Part shown: positions 36,745 through 46,471 of the stretch, piece by piece | Numbering within the stretch: the first letter of the stretch is position 1 | How the letters are laid out: every line of letters begins with the position of its first letter | Source of the DNA: JAGVSR01 sp963742405 | GTDB taxonomy: Bacteria > Pseudomonadota > Alphaproteobacteria > Rhizobiales > Hyphomicrobiaceae | Length of the DNA: 64,000 nucleotides | Assembly: GCA_963742405.1 (NCBI GenBank) | Contig: CAVUMB010000005.1 | Location: 372,001 to 436,000 of the forward strand | Direction of reading: 5' to 3' | The notes under the pieces: model-generated | Told to the model about the DNA's origin: nothing | What the model saw: the letters and a program-made list of their open reading frames with translations, nothing else | The model's database searches: none | Translations under genes and position numbers: made by a program

Positions 36745-39426
36745 ATGACCGGCGTCAACGAGATCAGAACGGCCTTCCTCGACTACTTCAAGCGCAACGG
36801 GCATGAAGTCGTGCCGTCTTCGCCGCTCGTGCCGCGCAACGACCCGACGCTGATGTTCACCAACGCCGGCATGGTGCAATTCAAGAACGTGTTCACCGGC
36901 CAGGAGGCCCGTCCCTATTCGACGGCAGCGTCATCACAGAAATGCGTCCGCGCCGGCGGCAAGCACAATGATCTCGACAACGTGGGTTACACCGCAAGAC
37001 ACCATACGTTTTTCGAGATGCTCGGCAATTTCTCGTTCGGCGATTACTTTAAGGAACGCGCGATCGAACTTGCCTGGACCCTCATCACCAAGGACTACGG
37101 TCTCGACAGGAAGCGACTGTACGTAACCGTCTACCATACGGACGACGAAGCCTTTCGCATCTGGAAGAAGCTGACCGGTTTTTCCGACGAAAAAATCATT
37201 CGCATTCCCACCGCCGACAACTTCTGGGCCATGGGTGATACGGGTCCATGCGGCCCGTGCTCGGAAATTTTCTACGACCACGATCCCGATGGCAAAAAGG
37301 GTATCCCCGGCGGACCACCGGGCTCGGCTGATGCCGATGGCGACCGCTTCATCGAGATCTGGAATCTCGTTTTCATGCAGTTCGAGCAGCGCGCGCCCGG
37401 TGAACGCGTGCCGCTGCCCAGGCCCTCGATCGACACCGGCATGGGACTGGAACGCATCTCCGCCGTGCTTCAGGGCGTGCACGACAACTACGATACCGAT
37501 CTGTTCAAGGCGCTCATCGCCGCCTCCGTCGATGCGACCGGCGTCAAGGCCGAAGGCGAGGCACGCTTCTCCCACCGCGTTATCGCCGACCACCTGCGCT
37601 CGACGAGCTTCCTCATCGCCGACGGCGTGCTGCCCTCCAACGAAGGCCGCGGCTATGTCCTGCGCCGCATCATGCGCCGCGCCATGCGCCACGCCCACCT
37701 GCTCGGTGCCCGCGATCCATTGATGTACCGCCTCGTGCCGGCCCTCGTGCGCCAGATGAGCGACGCCTATCCCGAACTTTCACGCGCGCAGGCTCTCATC
37801 ACCGAAACGCTGAAACTTGAAGAAACTCGCTTCCGCAAGACGCTCGAAAACGGCTTGAAGCTGCTCGGCGACGCCTCCTCGGCTCTGCACCAGGGCGCGG
37901 TGTTTCCCGGTGACGTCGCCTTCAAGCTTTACGACACGTTTGGTTTTCCTCTCGATCTGACCGAAGACGCGCTGAAGCCGCGCGGCATTTCCGTCGACAC
38001 GACCACTTTCAACGCCGCCATGCAGAAACAGAAGGAAGATGCGCGCCGCGCTTGGAAAGGCTCGGGCGAAGCGGCCACGGAGACCATCTGGTACGAAATC
38101 AAGGAGAAGACCGGCGCGACGGAATTCTTAGGCTACGACACCGAGACGGCTGAAGCCGTCGTCGCCGCGATTGTCGCTGGCGGCAAGCAAACAGACAGCC
38201 TGAAATCTGGCGCCGAAGGTGCGCTGATCCTCAACCAAACGCCATTCTACGGCGAAAGCGGCGGTCAGGTTGGCGACCGCGGTGTCATTCGCGGATCCAA
38301 GGGGGCGCGCTTCCGCGTTACCGAGACGCAAAAGAAGCTGGGCGATCTGTTTGTCCATATCGGCGTCGTGGAAAACGGCTCGTTCGAATTGGACGACGCC
38401 GTTGAACTGGAGGTTGACCATGCGCGCCGCACCGCGACGCGCGCCAATCACTCCGCAACCCATCTCCTGCACGAGGCGCTGCGCCAGATCCTCGGGGAGC
38501 ATGTTGCGCAGAAGGGCTCGCTGGTCTCACCCGACCGCCTGCGCTTCGACTTCGTGCATCAGAAGCCGATGAGTCATGACGAGGTGAAGCAAGTCGAAAC
38601 GCTCGCCAATGCCCTCGTGCTGCAGAACTCTCCAGTGGAAACCCGTTTGATGGCGCTTGACGAGGCCAAAGCATCCGGAGCGATGGCGTTGTTCGGCGAA
38701 AAATACGGCGACGAGGTTCGCGTCGTGTCGATGGGCGATAGCGCGCCGGGCGCCAACAAGGCCTGGTCAGTGGAACTCTGCGGCGGCACGCACGTCCGGC
38801 GAACCGGCGATATCGGCCTCGTCAAGATTGTTGGCGAAAGTGCCAGTTCGGCCGGCGTCCGCCGCATCGAAGCGCTCACCGCCGACGGTGCCCGCGCTTA
38901 TTTAGCGGAGGCCGACGAGCGGCTGAAGGAAGTAGCCGCCATCCTCAAGACGCGGCCCGACGATGTCGTCGAACGCTTGCGGGCGATTGTCGAAGAACGC
39001 AAGTCTCTGGAAAAGCAGTTGGCCGACGCGAAAAAGCAGCTCGCCTTTGCCGGTGGCGTCACTGGCGGTCCCGCTGCAGGCGCCTCGCCCGTCACCAAGA
39101 TCGGAGACACGAATTTCTTCCGCCTCAACGTCGCTGGCGTCGATATGAAGGACTTGAAGGCCATGGCCGACGACGGCCGCGCCAAGGTCGGCTCCGGCGT
39201 GGTTGCAATTGCCAACGCCTCGGCCGACGGTAAGCTGGGTATCGTCGTCGCGGTCACGCCCGACCTCATCGGCCGATATAACGCCGTGGAACTCGTTCGT
39301 GTCGCCTCGGAAAAAACCGGCGGCAAGGGCGGCGGCGGACGGCCGGACATGGCTCAAGCCGGTGGCCCGGACGGCTCGAAGGCGGAGGACGCGCTGGCAG
39401 CAATCGAAGCACTGATCGGTCTCTGA
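36745..39426 (+). CDS. alaS: Alanyl-tRNA synthetase
   Basis: An 893-residue class II synthetase. The ATG at 36745 begins MTGVNEIRTAFLDYF, the family start. The aminoacylation core has LVPRNDPTLMFTNAGMVQFK and TGMGLERI. The editing domain zinc site is formed by HSATHLLH and CGGTHV. The C-Ala domain has GGKGGGGRPDMAQAGG near the end. It charges tRNA-Ala and removes mischarged Ser/Gly. It follows recA, as in most Hyphomicrobiales. Confidence 0.97.
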   Translation: MTGVNEIRTAFLDYFKRNGHEVVPSSPLVPRNDPTLMFTNAGMVQFKNVFTGQEARPYSTAASSQKCVRAGGKHNDLDNVGYTARHHTFFEMLGNFSFGDYFKERAIELAWTLITKDYGLDRKRLYVTVYHTDDEAFRIWKKLTGFSDEKIIRIPTADNFWAMGDTGPCGPCSEIFYDHDPDGKKGIPGGPPGSADADGDRFIEIWNLVFMQFEQRAPGERVPLPRPSIDTGMGLERISAVLQGVHDNYDTDLFKALIAASVDATGVKAEGEARFSHRVIADHLRSTSFLIADGVLPSNEGRGYVLRRIMRRAMRHAHLLGARDPLMYRLVPALVRQMSDAYPELSRAQALITETLKLEETRFRKTLENGLKLLGDASSALHQGAVFPGDVAFKLYDTFGFPLDLTEDALKPRGISVDTTTFNAAMQKQKEDARRAWKGSGEAATETIWYEIKEKTGATEFLGYDTETAEAVVAAIVAGGKQTDSLKSGAEGALILNQTPFYGESGGQVGDRGVIRGSKGARFRVTETQKKLGDLFVHIGVVENGSFELDDAVELEVDHARRTATRANHSATHLLHEALRQILGEHVAQKGSLVSPDRLRFDFVHQKPMSHDEVKQVETLANALVLQNSPVETRLMALDEAKASGAMALFGEKYGDEVRVVSMGDSAPGANKAWSVELCGGTHVRRTGDIGLVKIVGESASSAGVRRIEALTADGARAYLAEADERLKEVAAILKTRPDDVVERLRAIVEERKSLEKQLADAKKQLAFAGGVTGGPAAGASPVTKIGDTNFFRLNVAGVDMKDLKAMADDGRAKVGSGVVAIANASADGKLGIVVAVTPDLIGRYNAVELVRVASEKTGGKGGGGRPDMAQAGGPDGSKAEDALAAIEALIGL

Positions 39427-39505
39427 CCGGCTTGCGTACGCCGTCCGCCGACAACCGGGCAAAATTGCCCTGTAGAAATTCAAAAAATGAACTGGGAGTG
39501 ACCGT

Positions 39506-39871
39506 GTGACCTTTAAAATTGCGAGTTTGTCGGCGGCATATGCCGCCCTATTTTGCTCGTTACCGGCCTTCGCCGAAGCACCGGCGACGGTCTGCGGTGT
39601 CAAGGCGGATATGGTCGGCATTATGCTACGCATCTACGAGGATGGCGTCGAGAAGGTCGCGGGTGACAACAAGATGTTCGTCAAGCGCGACAACCGCGAC
39701 GGCACGTTATGGGTGATCGCATTGCCGAACACATCAGCGCATCCGGCTCTGGCCTGTCGCACCAAAACCAAGCAAACAGAGTTGCTGTGTACGGCGGGAG
39801 AAAAAGCTTGCGCCAGTTTCTTGGTACAGGCGACCGAGCGGCTCGACAAAGTCGAGAAGGCGACACCTTAA
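39506..39871 (+). CDS. Small secreted protein of unknown function
   Basis: A 121-residue protein starting at GTG 39506 after GGGAG. A signal peptide ends near PAFAEA (residue 24). The mature part has four cysteines (TVCG, LACRT, LLCTAGEKAC), possibly two disulfides. No domain is recognised. It lies between alaS and an antiporter gene, 93 bases before the latter. Confidence 0.6.
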   Translation: MTFKIASLSAAYAALFCSLPAFAEAPATVCGVKADMVGIMLRIYEDGVEKVAGDNKMFVKRDNRDGTLWVIALPNTSAHPALACRTKTKQTELLCTAGEKACASFLVQATERLDKVEKATP

Positions 39872-39964
39872 AGAGTGTTCGGCGGTGCCGCGCGGTCGCG
39901 CACAACCTTGCGCTTGCTGCCGATAAGCCTGACACTGCGTCGCTTGACGAGCGAGGCGGGGTGA

Positions 39965-41770
39965 ATGGCGGCAGGCTTCCACGAAATTGCGGCCTACAAG
40001 GATGGCATTGTCATCCTTGCCACGGCAGCGATCGCGATTCCGTTGCTTCAGCGCGTGCGCATCAGTCCGGTGTTGGGTTATCTCCTTATGGGGATGCTGC
40101 TCGGACCGCACATGATCGGCGCCCTCACACGCTTTGTCCCCGCCGCCGACTGGGTTACGATTTCCCAACCGGAAAACCTGGCCATCGTCGGCGAATTCGG
40201 CGTCGCATTTCTTCTCTTTATCATCGGCCTTGAACTCGCCCCGCAGCGCTTGTGGATCATGCGGCGGCTCGTGTTCGGCATGGGCTCGCTGCAAATCATT
40301 CTGAGTGCCGCGCTGATCGCAAGCGTCGCCGCCATACTCGGGCAGCCGCCTGCCGCCGCTCTGATTATCGGATCCTCACTGGCCCTGTCTTCGACGGCGA
40401 TCGTCGTCGAATTGCTGTCGCAGCAGAACCGTCTGTCGCTAGGCACAGGGCGCACGAGCTTTTCTATTCTTCTGATGCAGGATCTCGCCGTGATCCCGCT
40501 GTTGCTTCTCGTCCCGGCGCTGGCGCCCGGATCGGAAGGATCGCTGGCCGTCAGTTTGCTGCAGGCTCTCGGCCAGGCCGCCTTCGCCGTCGGTCTTATC
40601 GTCGTTATCGGCTATGTCGTGCTGCGGCCGCTGTTTCGCCTCGTGGCCAATGCCGACAGCAATGATCTATTTGTCGCCGCCGTGCTGCTGGTTGCTGCCG
40701 GTAGTGGCGTTTTCACGGCCGCCGTTGGGCTGTCGATGGCTCTCGGCGCCTTCGTTGCCGGACTGCTTCTCGCCGAAACGGAATACCGCAAGGCCATCGA
40801 AGCGACGATCCAGCCCGTCAAAGGCTTGCTGCTCGGCTGCTTCTTTTTCACCGTCGGCGCGCAGCTCGATCTCAGCGTCATCCTCGACAATCCCTTCTAT
40901 GTGCTTCTCGGTCTCGTCACGCTGCTCTTGCTCAAGGGTGCCATCGTCGCCGGCGTGGTAGCCTTCTATGGTTTCAACTCCGTTGTCGCCGGCCGCTCTG
41001 CCGCTCTGTTGGGTCCGGGTGGAGAATTCGCCTTCATCGTGCTCGGTCTCGCAACGACGTCAAAAATAATCAGCCCGGACGTCTCCGCGTATCTCCTGGC
41101 ACTCACATCGCTATCAATGGCGCTGATCCCCGCTCTCGACCGCCTTGCCCAAGCGCTCCTCCCGGTTCCGGTGAGTACGCCGGCGGATCCGGCACTCCAG
41201 GCCATCCCGGCTGCACAAGAGCCCGTCACCGCCATTGTCGTCGGCTTCGGCCGCGTCGGCGCTCTCGTGTCCGACATGCTCACCGTGCACAATGTCTCCC
41301 ACATCGTCACCGAGAAGCGGCCCGATCTTGTCAGCGACGGCCGCAAGAACAAGCATCCAGTCTTTTATGGCGACGCGCTGAACACGGCCTTTCTGCAGGC
41401 GTGCGGCCTTATGCGCGCCAAGGCCGTCATCCTCACCATCCACGACTGGGATGCGATGGATGATATCGTGCGCGCAATCCTTTCGCTCAATCCGACGATC
41501 ACCATCGTGGCCCGTGCGCGCGACGCCGATCACGCGCGCGCCTTGTACGAGATCGGAGTTTCCGACGCCGTGCCCGAGACGATCGAAGCCAGCCTGCAAC
41601 TCTCCGAGGCAGCTTTGGTGGATCTGGGTATCCCGGCTGGCCCCGTGATCGCCTCGATCCATGAAAAGCGCGACGAATTCCGTGCCGCATTGCAGGCCGC
41701 CGCCGGCAAGGCGGGTCGCGGGACAAGCCACGCTGTGCGCGCAAAAACCCGCGATCGGTCTCGGAACTGA
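39965..41770 (+). CDS. CPA2-family monovalent cation:proton antiporter (KefB/KefC-like)
   Basis: A 601-residue protein with about twelve N-terminal membrane helices (LLMGMLLGPHMIG, FLLFIIGLELAPQRLW, SSLALSSTAIVVELL, LSMALGAFVAGLLLAETEY). A cytoplasmic RCK/TrkA-N domain has the nucleotide-binding VVGFGRVGALVSDML near residue 422. KefB/C proteins export K+ in exchange for protons, often during electrophile stress. No ancillary KefF/G gene is adjacent. Confidence 0.9.
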   Translation: MAAGFHEIAAYKDGIVILATAAIAIPLLQRVRISPVLGYLLMGMLLGPHMIGALTRFVPAADWVTISQPENLAIVGEFGVAFLLFIIGLELAPQRLWIMRRLVFGMGSLQIILSAALIASVAAILGQPPAAALIIGSSLALSSTAIVVELLSQQNRLSLGTGRTSFSILLMQDLAVIPLLLLVPALAPGSEGSLAVSLLQALGQAAFAVGLIVVIGYVVLRPLFRLVANADSNDLFVAAVLLVAAGSGVFTAAVGLSMALGAFVAGLLLAETEYRKAIEATIQPVKGLLLGCFFFTVGAQLDLSVILDNPFYVLLGLVTLLLLKGAIVAGVVAFYGFNSVVAGRSAALLGPGGEFAFIVLGLATTSKIISPDVSAYLLALTSLSMALIPALDRLAQALLPVPVSTPADPALQAIPAAQEPVTAIVVGFGRVGALVSDMLTVHNVSHIVTEKRPDLVSDGRKNKHPVFYGDALNTAFLQACGLMRAKAVILTIHDWDAMDDIVRAILSLNPTITIVARARDADHARALYEIGVSDAVPETIEASLQLSEAALVDLGIPAGPVIASIHEKRDEFRAALQAAAGKAGRGTSHAVRAKTRDRSRN

Positions 41771-41774
41771 GGCT

Positions 41775-42551
41775 CTATTCCTTAACTTTCGACCAGTCGA
41801 TGATGTCGAAGTCCGCCAGGATCGCGGCCAGTTCGCCATCTGCGTCTATGCCCGCATAAACCGAATAGACGCCGTCGCCCCAACCCGCATCGAACGCGAC
41901 GACCGTGCCCGGGCCGCTCGCGATCTCCAGCCGGAACGCCCCGGTCGCACCACGCTCCTTGGCGCCGGCATTTTGACCTTGTTCGAGCCAACGATCGAAG
42001 ACGTCGTCATTGGCTTTGGCTGCCACGCTCGCGGCCGCGCCGGCTGCAGGATCGAAGAAGGCGGCGATCCCGCTGTCGACGGTAAAGCCCCATTCCCCGC
42101 CGGGATTTTCCGCATCCCGCTGCATGTCGATTGGCTTGGCCGTTTCCCAGCGCACCACGGGTCGCCCCGTCAAGTCGACGCGGGCAAAGGCCACACGTCC
42201 GCGCCCCATCGTGCCCTGCAGCACGGCAAGTCGAACCGGGTAGTCGCCGTTGGCAATGTTGAGGGCCAGCGGCTGCTGATCCGCACCGATAAACGGATCG
42301 GCCACCACGACCTTTCCCGAAACGATTTTCAAAACGCCGGCTTCGATCGTGCGGAAGTAGATTTTGACGGGTCGCGGCCGTTCGCCAGGCAGGGAATCGT
42401 CCGCAGTTGCCACGAAATCGGGTGCGAACGCGCGCGTGAAGAGGTGGGCATGCAGCGGTTCAGCCGCAGAAGCTCCGGCCATGCTGGAGCACAGCGTGGC
42501 GGCCAGACCAGCCGACAGTCCGGCAATCAGCAATTTGCGGTGGATGAGCAT
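41775..42551 (-). CDS. Secreted DUF4241-like protein
   Basis: A 258-residue protein with a signal peptide (LLIAGLSAGLAATLCSSMAGASA). The mature part has the DUF4241 blocks: GKVVVADPFIG, GDYPVRLAVLQG, VDSGIAAFFDP, FDAGWGDGVYSVYAGIDADG. Function is unknown for the family. It is convergent with the antiporter gene, with only 4 bases between stops. Confidence 0.7.
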   Translation of the reverse strand: MLIHRKLLIAGLSAGLAATLCSSMAGASAAEPLHAHLFTRAFAPDFVATADDSLPGERPRPVKIYFRTIEAGVLKIVSGKVVVADPFIGADQQPLALNIANGDYPVRLAVLQGTMGRGRVAFARVDLTGRPVVRWETAKPIDMQRDAENPGGEWGFTVDSGIAAFFDPAAGAAASVAAKANDDVFDRWLEQGQNAGAKERGATGAFRLEIASGPGTVVAFDAGWGDGVYSVYAGIDADGELAAILADFDIIDWSKVKE

Positions 42552-42691
42552 GAGACGTCAGAACTTTCAGCTGCAGCTCCACCTAGCACGCGCGCGGAGC
42601 GGCGGCATGAAAACGCCGTACACAATGTCAACGCCGCACCGTTTGGCTCTGCAACCTGACGTTCCGCGCTCACCATCTCTGCGGTGATCGC

Positions 42692-43906
42692 TCAAGCCGC
42701 CATCGCCATTTTCAAGTTCTCATCGACCTTATCGAGGAAACCCGTGGTCGACAGCCATTTCTGGTCGGGACCCACGAGCAGGGCCAAATCCTTGGTCATA
42801 AACCCGGCCTCGACCGTGTCGATGCACACCCTCTCAAGTGTGTCGGCAAAACGCTGCAGTTGCGGATTGTCGTCGAGCTTGGCGCGATGCGCGAGCGCCC
42901 GGGTCCACGCAAAGATCGAAGCGATCGAGTTCGTCGATGTCTCCTTGCCTTTCTGATGTTCGCGATAGTGGCGCGTGACGGTCCCGTGCGCGGCCTCCGC
43001 CTCCACCGTTTGCCCGTCAGGCGTCAAGAGTACCGACGTCATGAGGCCAAGCGACCCGAACCCTTGCGCGACGGTGTCGGACTGCACATCGCCGTCGTAG
43101 TTCTTGCACGCCCAGATATAGCCGCCCGACCACTTAAGCGCCGAGGCGACCATGTCGTCGATGAGCCGGTGTTCATAGGTTAGCTTGCGCTTTTGAAACT
43201 CTGCCTTGAATTCCGCGTCATAGACCTCCTGAAAAATATCCTTGAAGCGGCCGTCGTAGGCCTTGAGGATGGTGTTCTTCGTCGAAAGGTAGACGGGATA
43301 ATTCCGATTGAGGCCGTAGTTGAGGGAAGCGCGGGCAAATTCCCGGATGCTCTCGTCCAGGTTATACATCGCCATCGCCACGCCCGCCCCCGGCGCCTTG
43401 AACACTTCCTTTTCGATCACCCGGCCGTCCTCGCCGACGAACTTTATCGTCAGCGTGCCCTTGCCGGGAAACGTGAAGTCAGTGGCTTTGTACTGGTCGC
43501 CGAAAGCGTGCCGGCCGACGATGATCGGCTGAGTCCACCCCGGGACAAGGCGCGGCACGTTTTTGCAAATAATGGGTTCGCGAAAAATGACCCCTCCGAG
43601 GATGTTGCGGATGGTCCCATTCGGGCTCTTCCACATGTCCTTGAGGTTGAATTCCTTCACACGTGCTTCGTCCGGGGTGATGGTGGCGCACTTGACCCCG
43701 ACACCGTGCTTCTTGATGGCGTTGGCGCTGTCGATGGTGACCTGATCGCTGGTCTTGTCCCTGTTCTCGACGGAAAGGTCGTAATATTCGAGATCTACAT
43801 CGAGGTATGGATTGATCAGCTTGTCCTTGATGAGCTGCCAGATGATGCGGGTCATCTCGTCACCGTCGAGTTCCACGACGGTGCCGGTCACCTTGATTTT
43901 GGTCAT
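42692..43906 (-). CDS. icd: NADP-dependent isocitrate dehydrogenase
   Basis: A 404-residue enzyme of the eukaryote-like NADP-IDH group (type II), which makes 2-oxoglutarate and NADPH in the TCA cycle. The ATG at 43906 gives MTKIKVTGTVVELDGDEMTR, the normal start; the frame is open 26 codons further up. SPNGTIRNILGGVIFREPI carries the isocitrate-binding Ser/Asn/Arg, and HGTVTRHYREHQKG is the coenzyme-binding block. No clear Shine-Dalgarno is seen. It is divergent from the methyltransferase fusion. Confidence 0.95.
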   Translation of the reverse strand: MTKIKVTGTVVELDGDEMTRIIWQLIKDKLINPYLDVDLEYYDLSVENRDKTSDQVTIDSANAIKKHGVGVKCATITPDEARVKEFNLKDMWKSPNGTIRNILGGVIFREPIICKNVPRLVPGWTQPIIVGRHAFGDQYKATDFTFPGKGTLTIKFVGEDGRVIEKEVFKAPGAGVAMAMYNLDESIREFARASLNYGLNRNYPVYLSTKNTILKAYDGRFKDIFQEVYDAEFKAEFQKRKLTYEHRLIDDMVASALKWSGGYIWACKNYDGDVQSDTVAQGFGSLGLMTSVLLTPDGQTVEAEAAHGTVTRHYREHQKGKETSTNSIASIFAWTRALAHRAKLDDNPQLQRFADTLERVCIDTVEAGFMTKDLALLVGPDQKWLSTTGFLDKVDENLKMAMAA

Positions 43907-44094
43907 TAGGGAGAGCCTGTGGGTTGAAAAGAGCGGGCGCCAATTGATGCGCCGCACCATAAAGCCGAGACAGTCACTCGCCAAGAGCCGCCCGGCCGCA
44001 CCTGTTGGATCTGACGAACGGTGCCCGCCGCTTGGCGGATGCGCGCCAGCCCGCTAAGTGAGAGCCAACAGAGAAGTTTCGGATCGCGGCCGCA

Positions 44095-45336
44095 ATGACA
44101 GCATTGATCGACACGTCGGCCAAAGAACCCCGGTTCGGCGGCGTGCCGTTGAGTAAGATTGTTCAGGCGTGTCACGAGAAAACCGTCGACGCGGGACTGG
44201 CGGCACTGGCTCTTCCGGGGCTAGATCGCGCGACCCTCGAACCCGTCCTGACCTATTGCGCCGAGCTGCGCTGCGAGGCCGACGCTGTCACCTGTCCGGG
44301 CTGCAAACGACAGACGGAAGCGGACGGCATTGGGTCGCTTGATGATTTCATCAGGCGCCACGAGGAAATTGTCGTCGGCGACGGCGCTGTCCGGCTGAAG
44401 GGGACGGGTACGGGAGTTCTCACCACTCCCGCGCTTGCGGCTCTGGAGAAGACCTGGTCAGGGGAGAACTACTGGTTCTGGGCTCGCCGCGTCTTGCGCA
44501 AGCTGCGCCATGGAATTCGCCGTGCCCACATTCGCGGCAACGCAATCGCTCCACCCGGCACGACGCCGTCGGTGATCCTGATCGAACCGCAATTGCCCGA
44601 CAACATCGGCATGGTGGCCCGCGCGTGCGCCAACTTCGGCCTCGACGATTTGCGCCTAGTCGATCCCCGCGACGGCTGGCCGAACGAGAAGGCGCGCATT
44701 GCTGCCTCGGGGGCCAACTACGTCATCGATGATGCAGCGGCCTACGAGACCTTTGATGCCGCGCTGTCGGACCTGAACTGGGTGTGCGCGACTACGGCGC
44801 GGCAACGAGATCTGCGCAAGCCCGTCCTCACTCCAGAGGAAGCCGTCGCCGAAATGGGCCGTCGAATCGCAGCCGGACAACGTTGTGGGGTGATCTTCGG
44901 GCGTGAGCGCAATGGTCTCGAAACGCACGAGGTCGCCCGCGCCGATGCGGTCGTCATGATCCCGGTCAACAGCCGCTTTGCGTCCTTGAATCTCGCCCAG
45001 GCCGTCCTCATTCTTGGCTATGAATGGATGCGCAACTCTGGCGCGGCAACTCTTGGTCGCGTCACAACTTTTGAGGCGCCAATGCAACCGGGTCTCTATC
45101 TGGGTGACCAAGTTCCCGCGACCCGTGAGGAACTCTTTGCTTTCTTCGACCATCTGGAGCGCGAATTGGAACGGCAAGGATTCTTTTCCTCGCCCGATAA
45201 GCGCCCTTCGGTCGTCAATAACTTGCGAACAATGTTTCTTCGCGCCGAGCCGACCGGGCAGGAAGTCAAAACCCTTCGTGGCATTGTGGCAACTCTGGCG
45301 AAGGGCAAGGCGGTGACACCAAAGCCATCCACGTGA
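44095..45336 (+). CDS. TrmJ-type (SPOUT/SpoU) RNA methyltransferase fused to an N-terminal cysteine-bearing module
   Basis: A 413-residue protein of two parts with no stop between them. Residues from about 155 to the end match TrmJ, which 2'-O-methylates position 32 of tRNAs: VILIEPQLPDNIGMVARA, RLVDPRDGWPNEKARIAAS, GVIFGRERNGLE and VNSRFASLNLAQAV. The first 150 residues are not part of TrmJ. They hold Cys55, Cys60, Cys67 and Cys70 (a possible zinc site), GGVPLSKIVQACHEK and YWFWARRVLRKLRHGIRR, and may belong with DUF433-like proteins. The usual neighbours icd and rpsD are present. Confidence 0.8.
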   Translation: MTALIDTSAKEPRFGGVPLSKIVQACHEKTVDAGLAALALPGLDRATLEPVLTYCAELRCEADAVTCPGCKRQTEADGIGSLDDFIRRHEEIVVGDGAVRLKGTGTGVLTTPALAALEKTWSGENYWFWARRVLRKLRHGIRRAHIRGNAIAPPGTTPSVILIEPQLPDNIGMVARACANFGLDDLRLVDPRDGWPNEKARIAASGANYVIDDAAAYETFDAALSDLNWVCATTARQRDLRKPVLTPEEAVAEMGRRIAAGQRCGVIFGRERNGLETHEVARADAVVMIPVNSRFASLNLAQAVLILGYEWMRNSGAATLGRVTTFEAPMQPGLYLGDQVPATREELFAFFDHLERELERQGFFSSPDKRPSVVNNLRTMFLRAEPTGQEVKTLRGIVATLAKGKAVTPKPST

Positions 45337-45540
45337 CCTGCCTTGTTATGGCCAAGTTTTGAGCCGAGCGATGCCCGGGAAAACGTCACGGCGCGTCTAT
45401 CGGAGGTGGGCTGGCCTAGGCTCTGCGGAAGCCAGCCGGCACATTGAGTTACTTCAAGAATCCGGCGCTCGCCGGCGTTATGACTCGCTACGGACCGGAC
45501 AACGGGCCGCAAAGGCTCAAATGAAAACAGGGGCAACTAA

Positions 45541-46221
45541 ATGCGAATGAGGGTCTGGGCGGGGACGATGGGGCTGTGCACGGCGATGGTGACTCTGTCC
45601 GCAGCGGCAGGGCAGGCCACGGCCCAAGAACTCAGCGAGAAGTCGGTCCGCTCGTTCATGGATTATGCTTGGTCGCTGACACCGCAACAGTTCTCCAAGC
45701 AGGACGGCACCGTCATCGTCATCGACAAAAAGAAGCCCAACGATGTGATGGTGCCCATCGATGTTGCCCGCGAAGTCATTCGGGTCGGCCGGCTGTCGGC
45801 GCATGCCCAGATTTGCAATCTCGCCGACCATCAGGTCATCAATCACCGCTCGCTCATGAAGCGGGAAGAGGAAAAGAAGACCTGGAGTGACCAGCAGCTC
45901 GTGTACATCAACCAGCTGCACCTCACGACCGTTATGCTGCTGACCGGGCGCATCCGAGTTGTGGAGAAGGAAGGCGATAAGGAAGTTGTCGTCGACGACG
46001 GCAAGGCATCGCAGAAGACCTGCACCGATGAAGAGCGCGCCAAGGTGCGTGATACCATTATCGCCTACGTCGAGGCCGGCCCGAACTTCAAGGTCAATGT
46101 GGCCCCGATAGCCGGCGCGCCGGCCGGTGGCGCTGCCCCCGCCGCAGCGGCGGTCGCCCCCGCAGCCGCCCCGGCCTCTCAAACGGCAACGGGCTCAACG
46201 TCGATTCCCAAATCCAAGTGA
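45541..46221 (+). CDS. Secreted protein of unknown function
   Basis: A 226-residue protein with a signal peptide ending near GQATAQE (residue 30). The central part is well ordered (SVRSFMDYAWSLTPQQF, VIDVAREVIRVGRLSAHAQICNLAD-like) and the last 45 residues are Ala/Pro/Gly-rich. A conserved pair of cysteines lies in AQICNLAD and KTCTDEE. No domain name can be given. GGGG precedes the ATG. It is ended by a terminator at 46295. Confidence 0.7.
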   Translation: MRMRVWAGTMGLCTAMVTLSAAAGQATAQELSEKSVRSFMDYAWSLTPQQFSKQDGTVIVIDKKKPNDVMVPIDVAREVIRVGRLSAHAQICNLADHQVINHRSLMKREEEKKTWSDQQLVYINQLHLTTVMLLTGRIRVVEKEGDKEVVVDDGKASQKTCTDEERAKVRDTIIAYVEAGPNFKVNVAPIAGAPAGGAAPAAAAVAPAAAPASQTATGSTSIPKSK

Positions 46222-46294
46222 GCCCCGTTTGGCCGCTTCGGCGCCCCGCAGCGCGCAGTTGACGACCGCCGCGATTGAGCTTACTGAACCCACC

Positions 46295-46325
46295 ACGCGG
46301 GCCGTTTTGGCCCGCGTTCCTTTTT
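46295..46325 (+). terminator. Intrinsic terminator before rpsD
   Basis: ACGCGGGCC pairs with GGCCCGCGT around a GTTTT loop, followed by TCCTTTTT. It closes the secreted-protein gene that ends at 46221. Confidence 0.85.
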
Positions 46326-46471
46326 GCGCACCCGCGGTTGCCGGCCGTCACGCCGGAGACCTGTCGATCCAAGGTCTTGCATCTCAAGACGATGGGTAGA
46401 GGAGGGGGCGCTCCAACCGGGCCCGGTGCTGGTCGCGCTGTGCCTGCAACTCATCAATGGAGTGCCAGACC

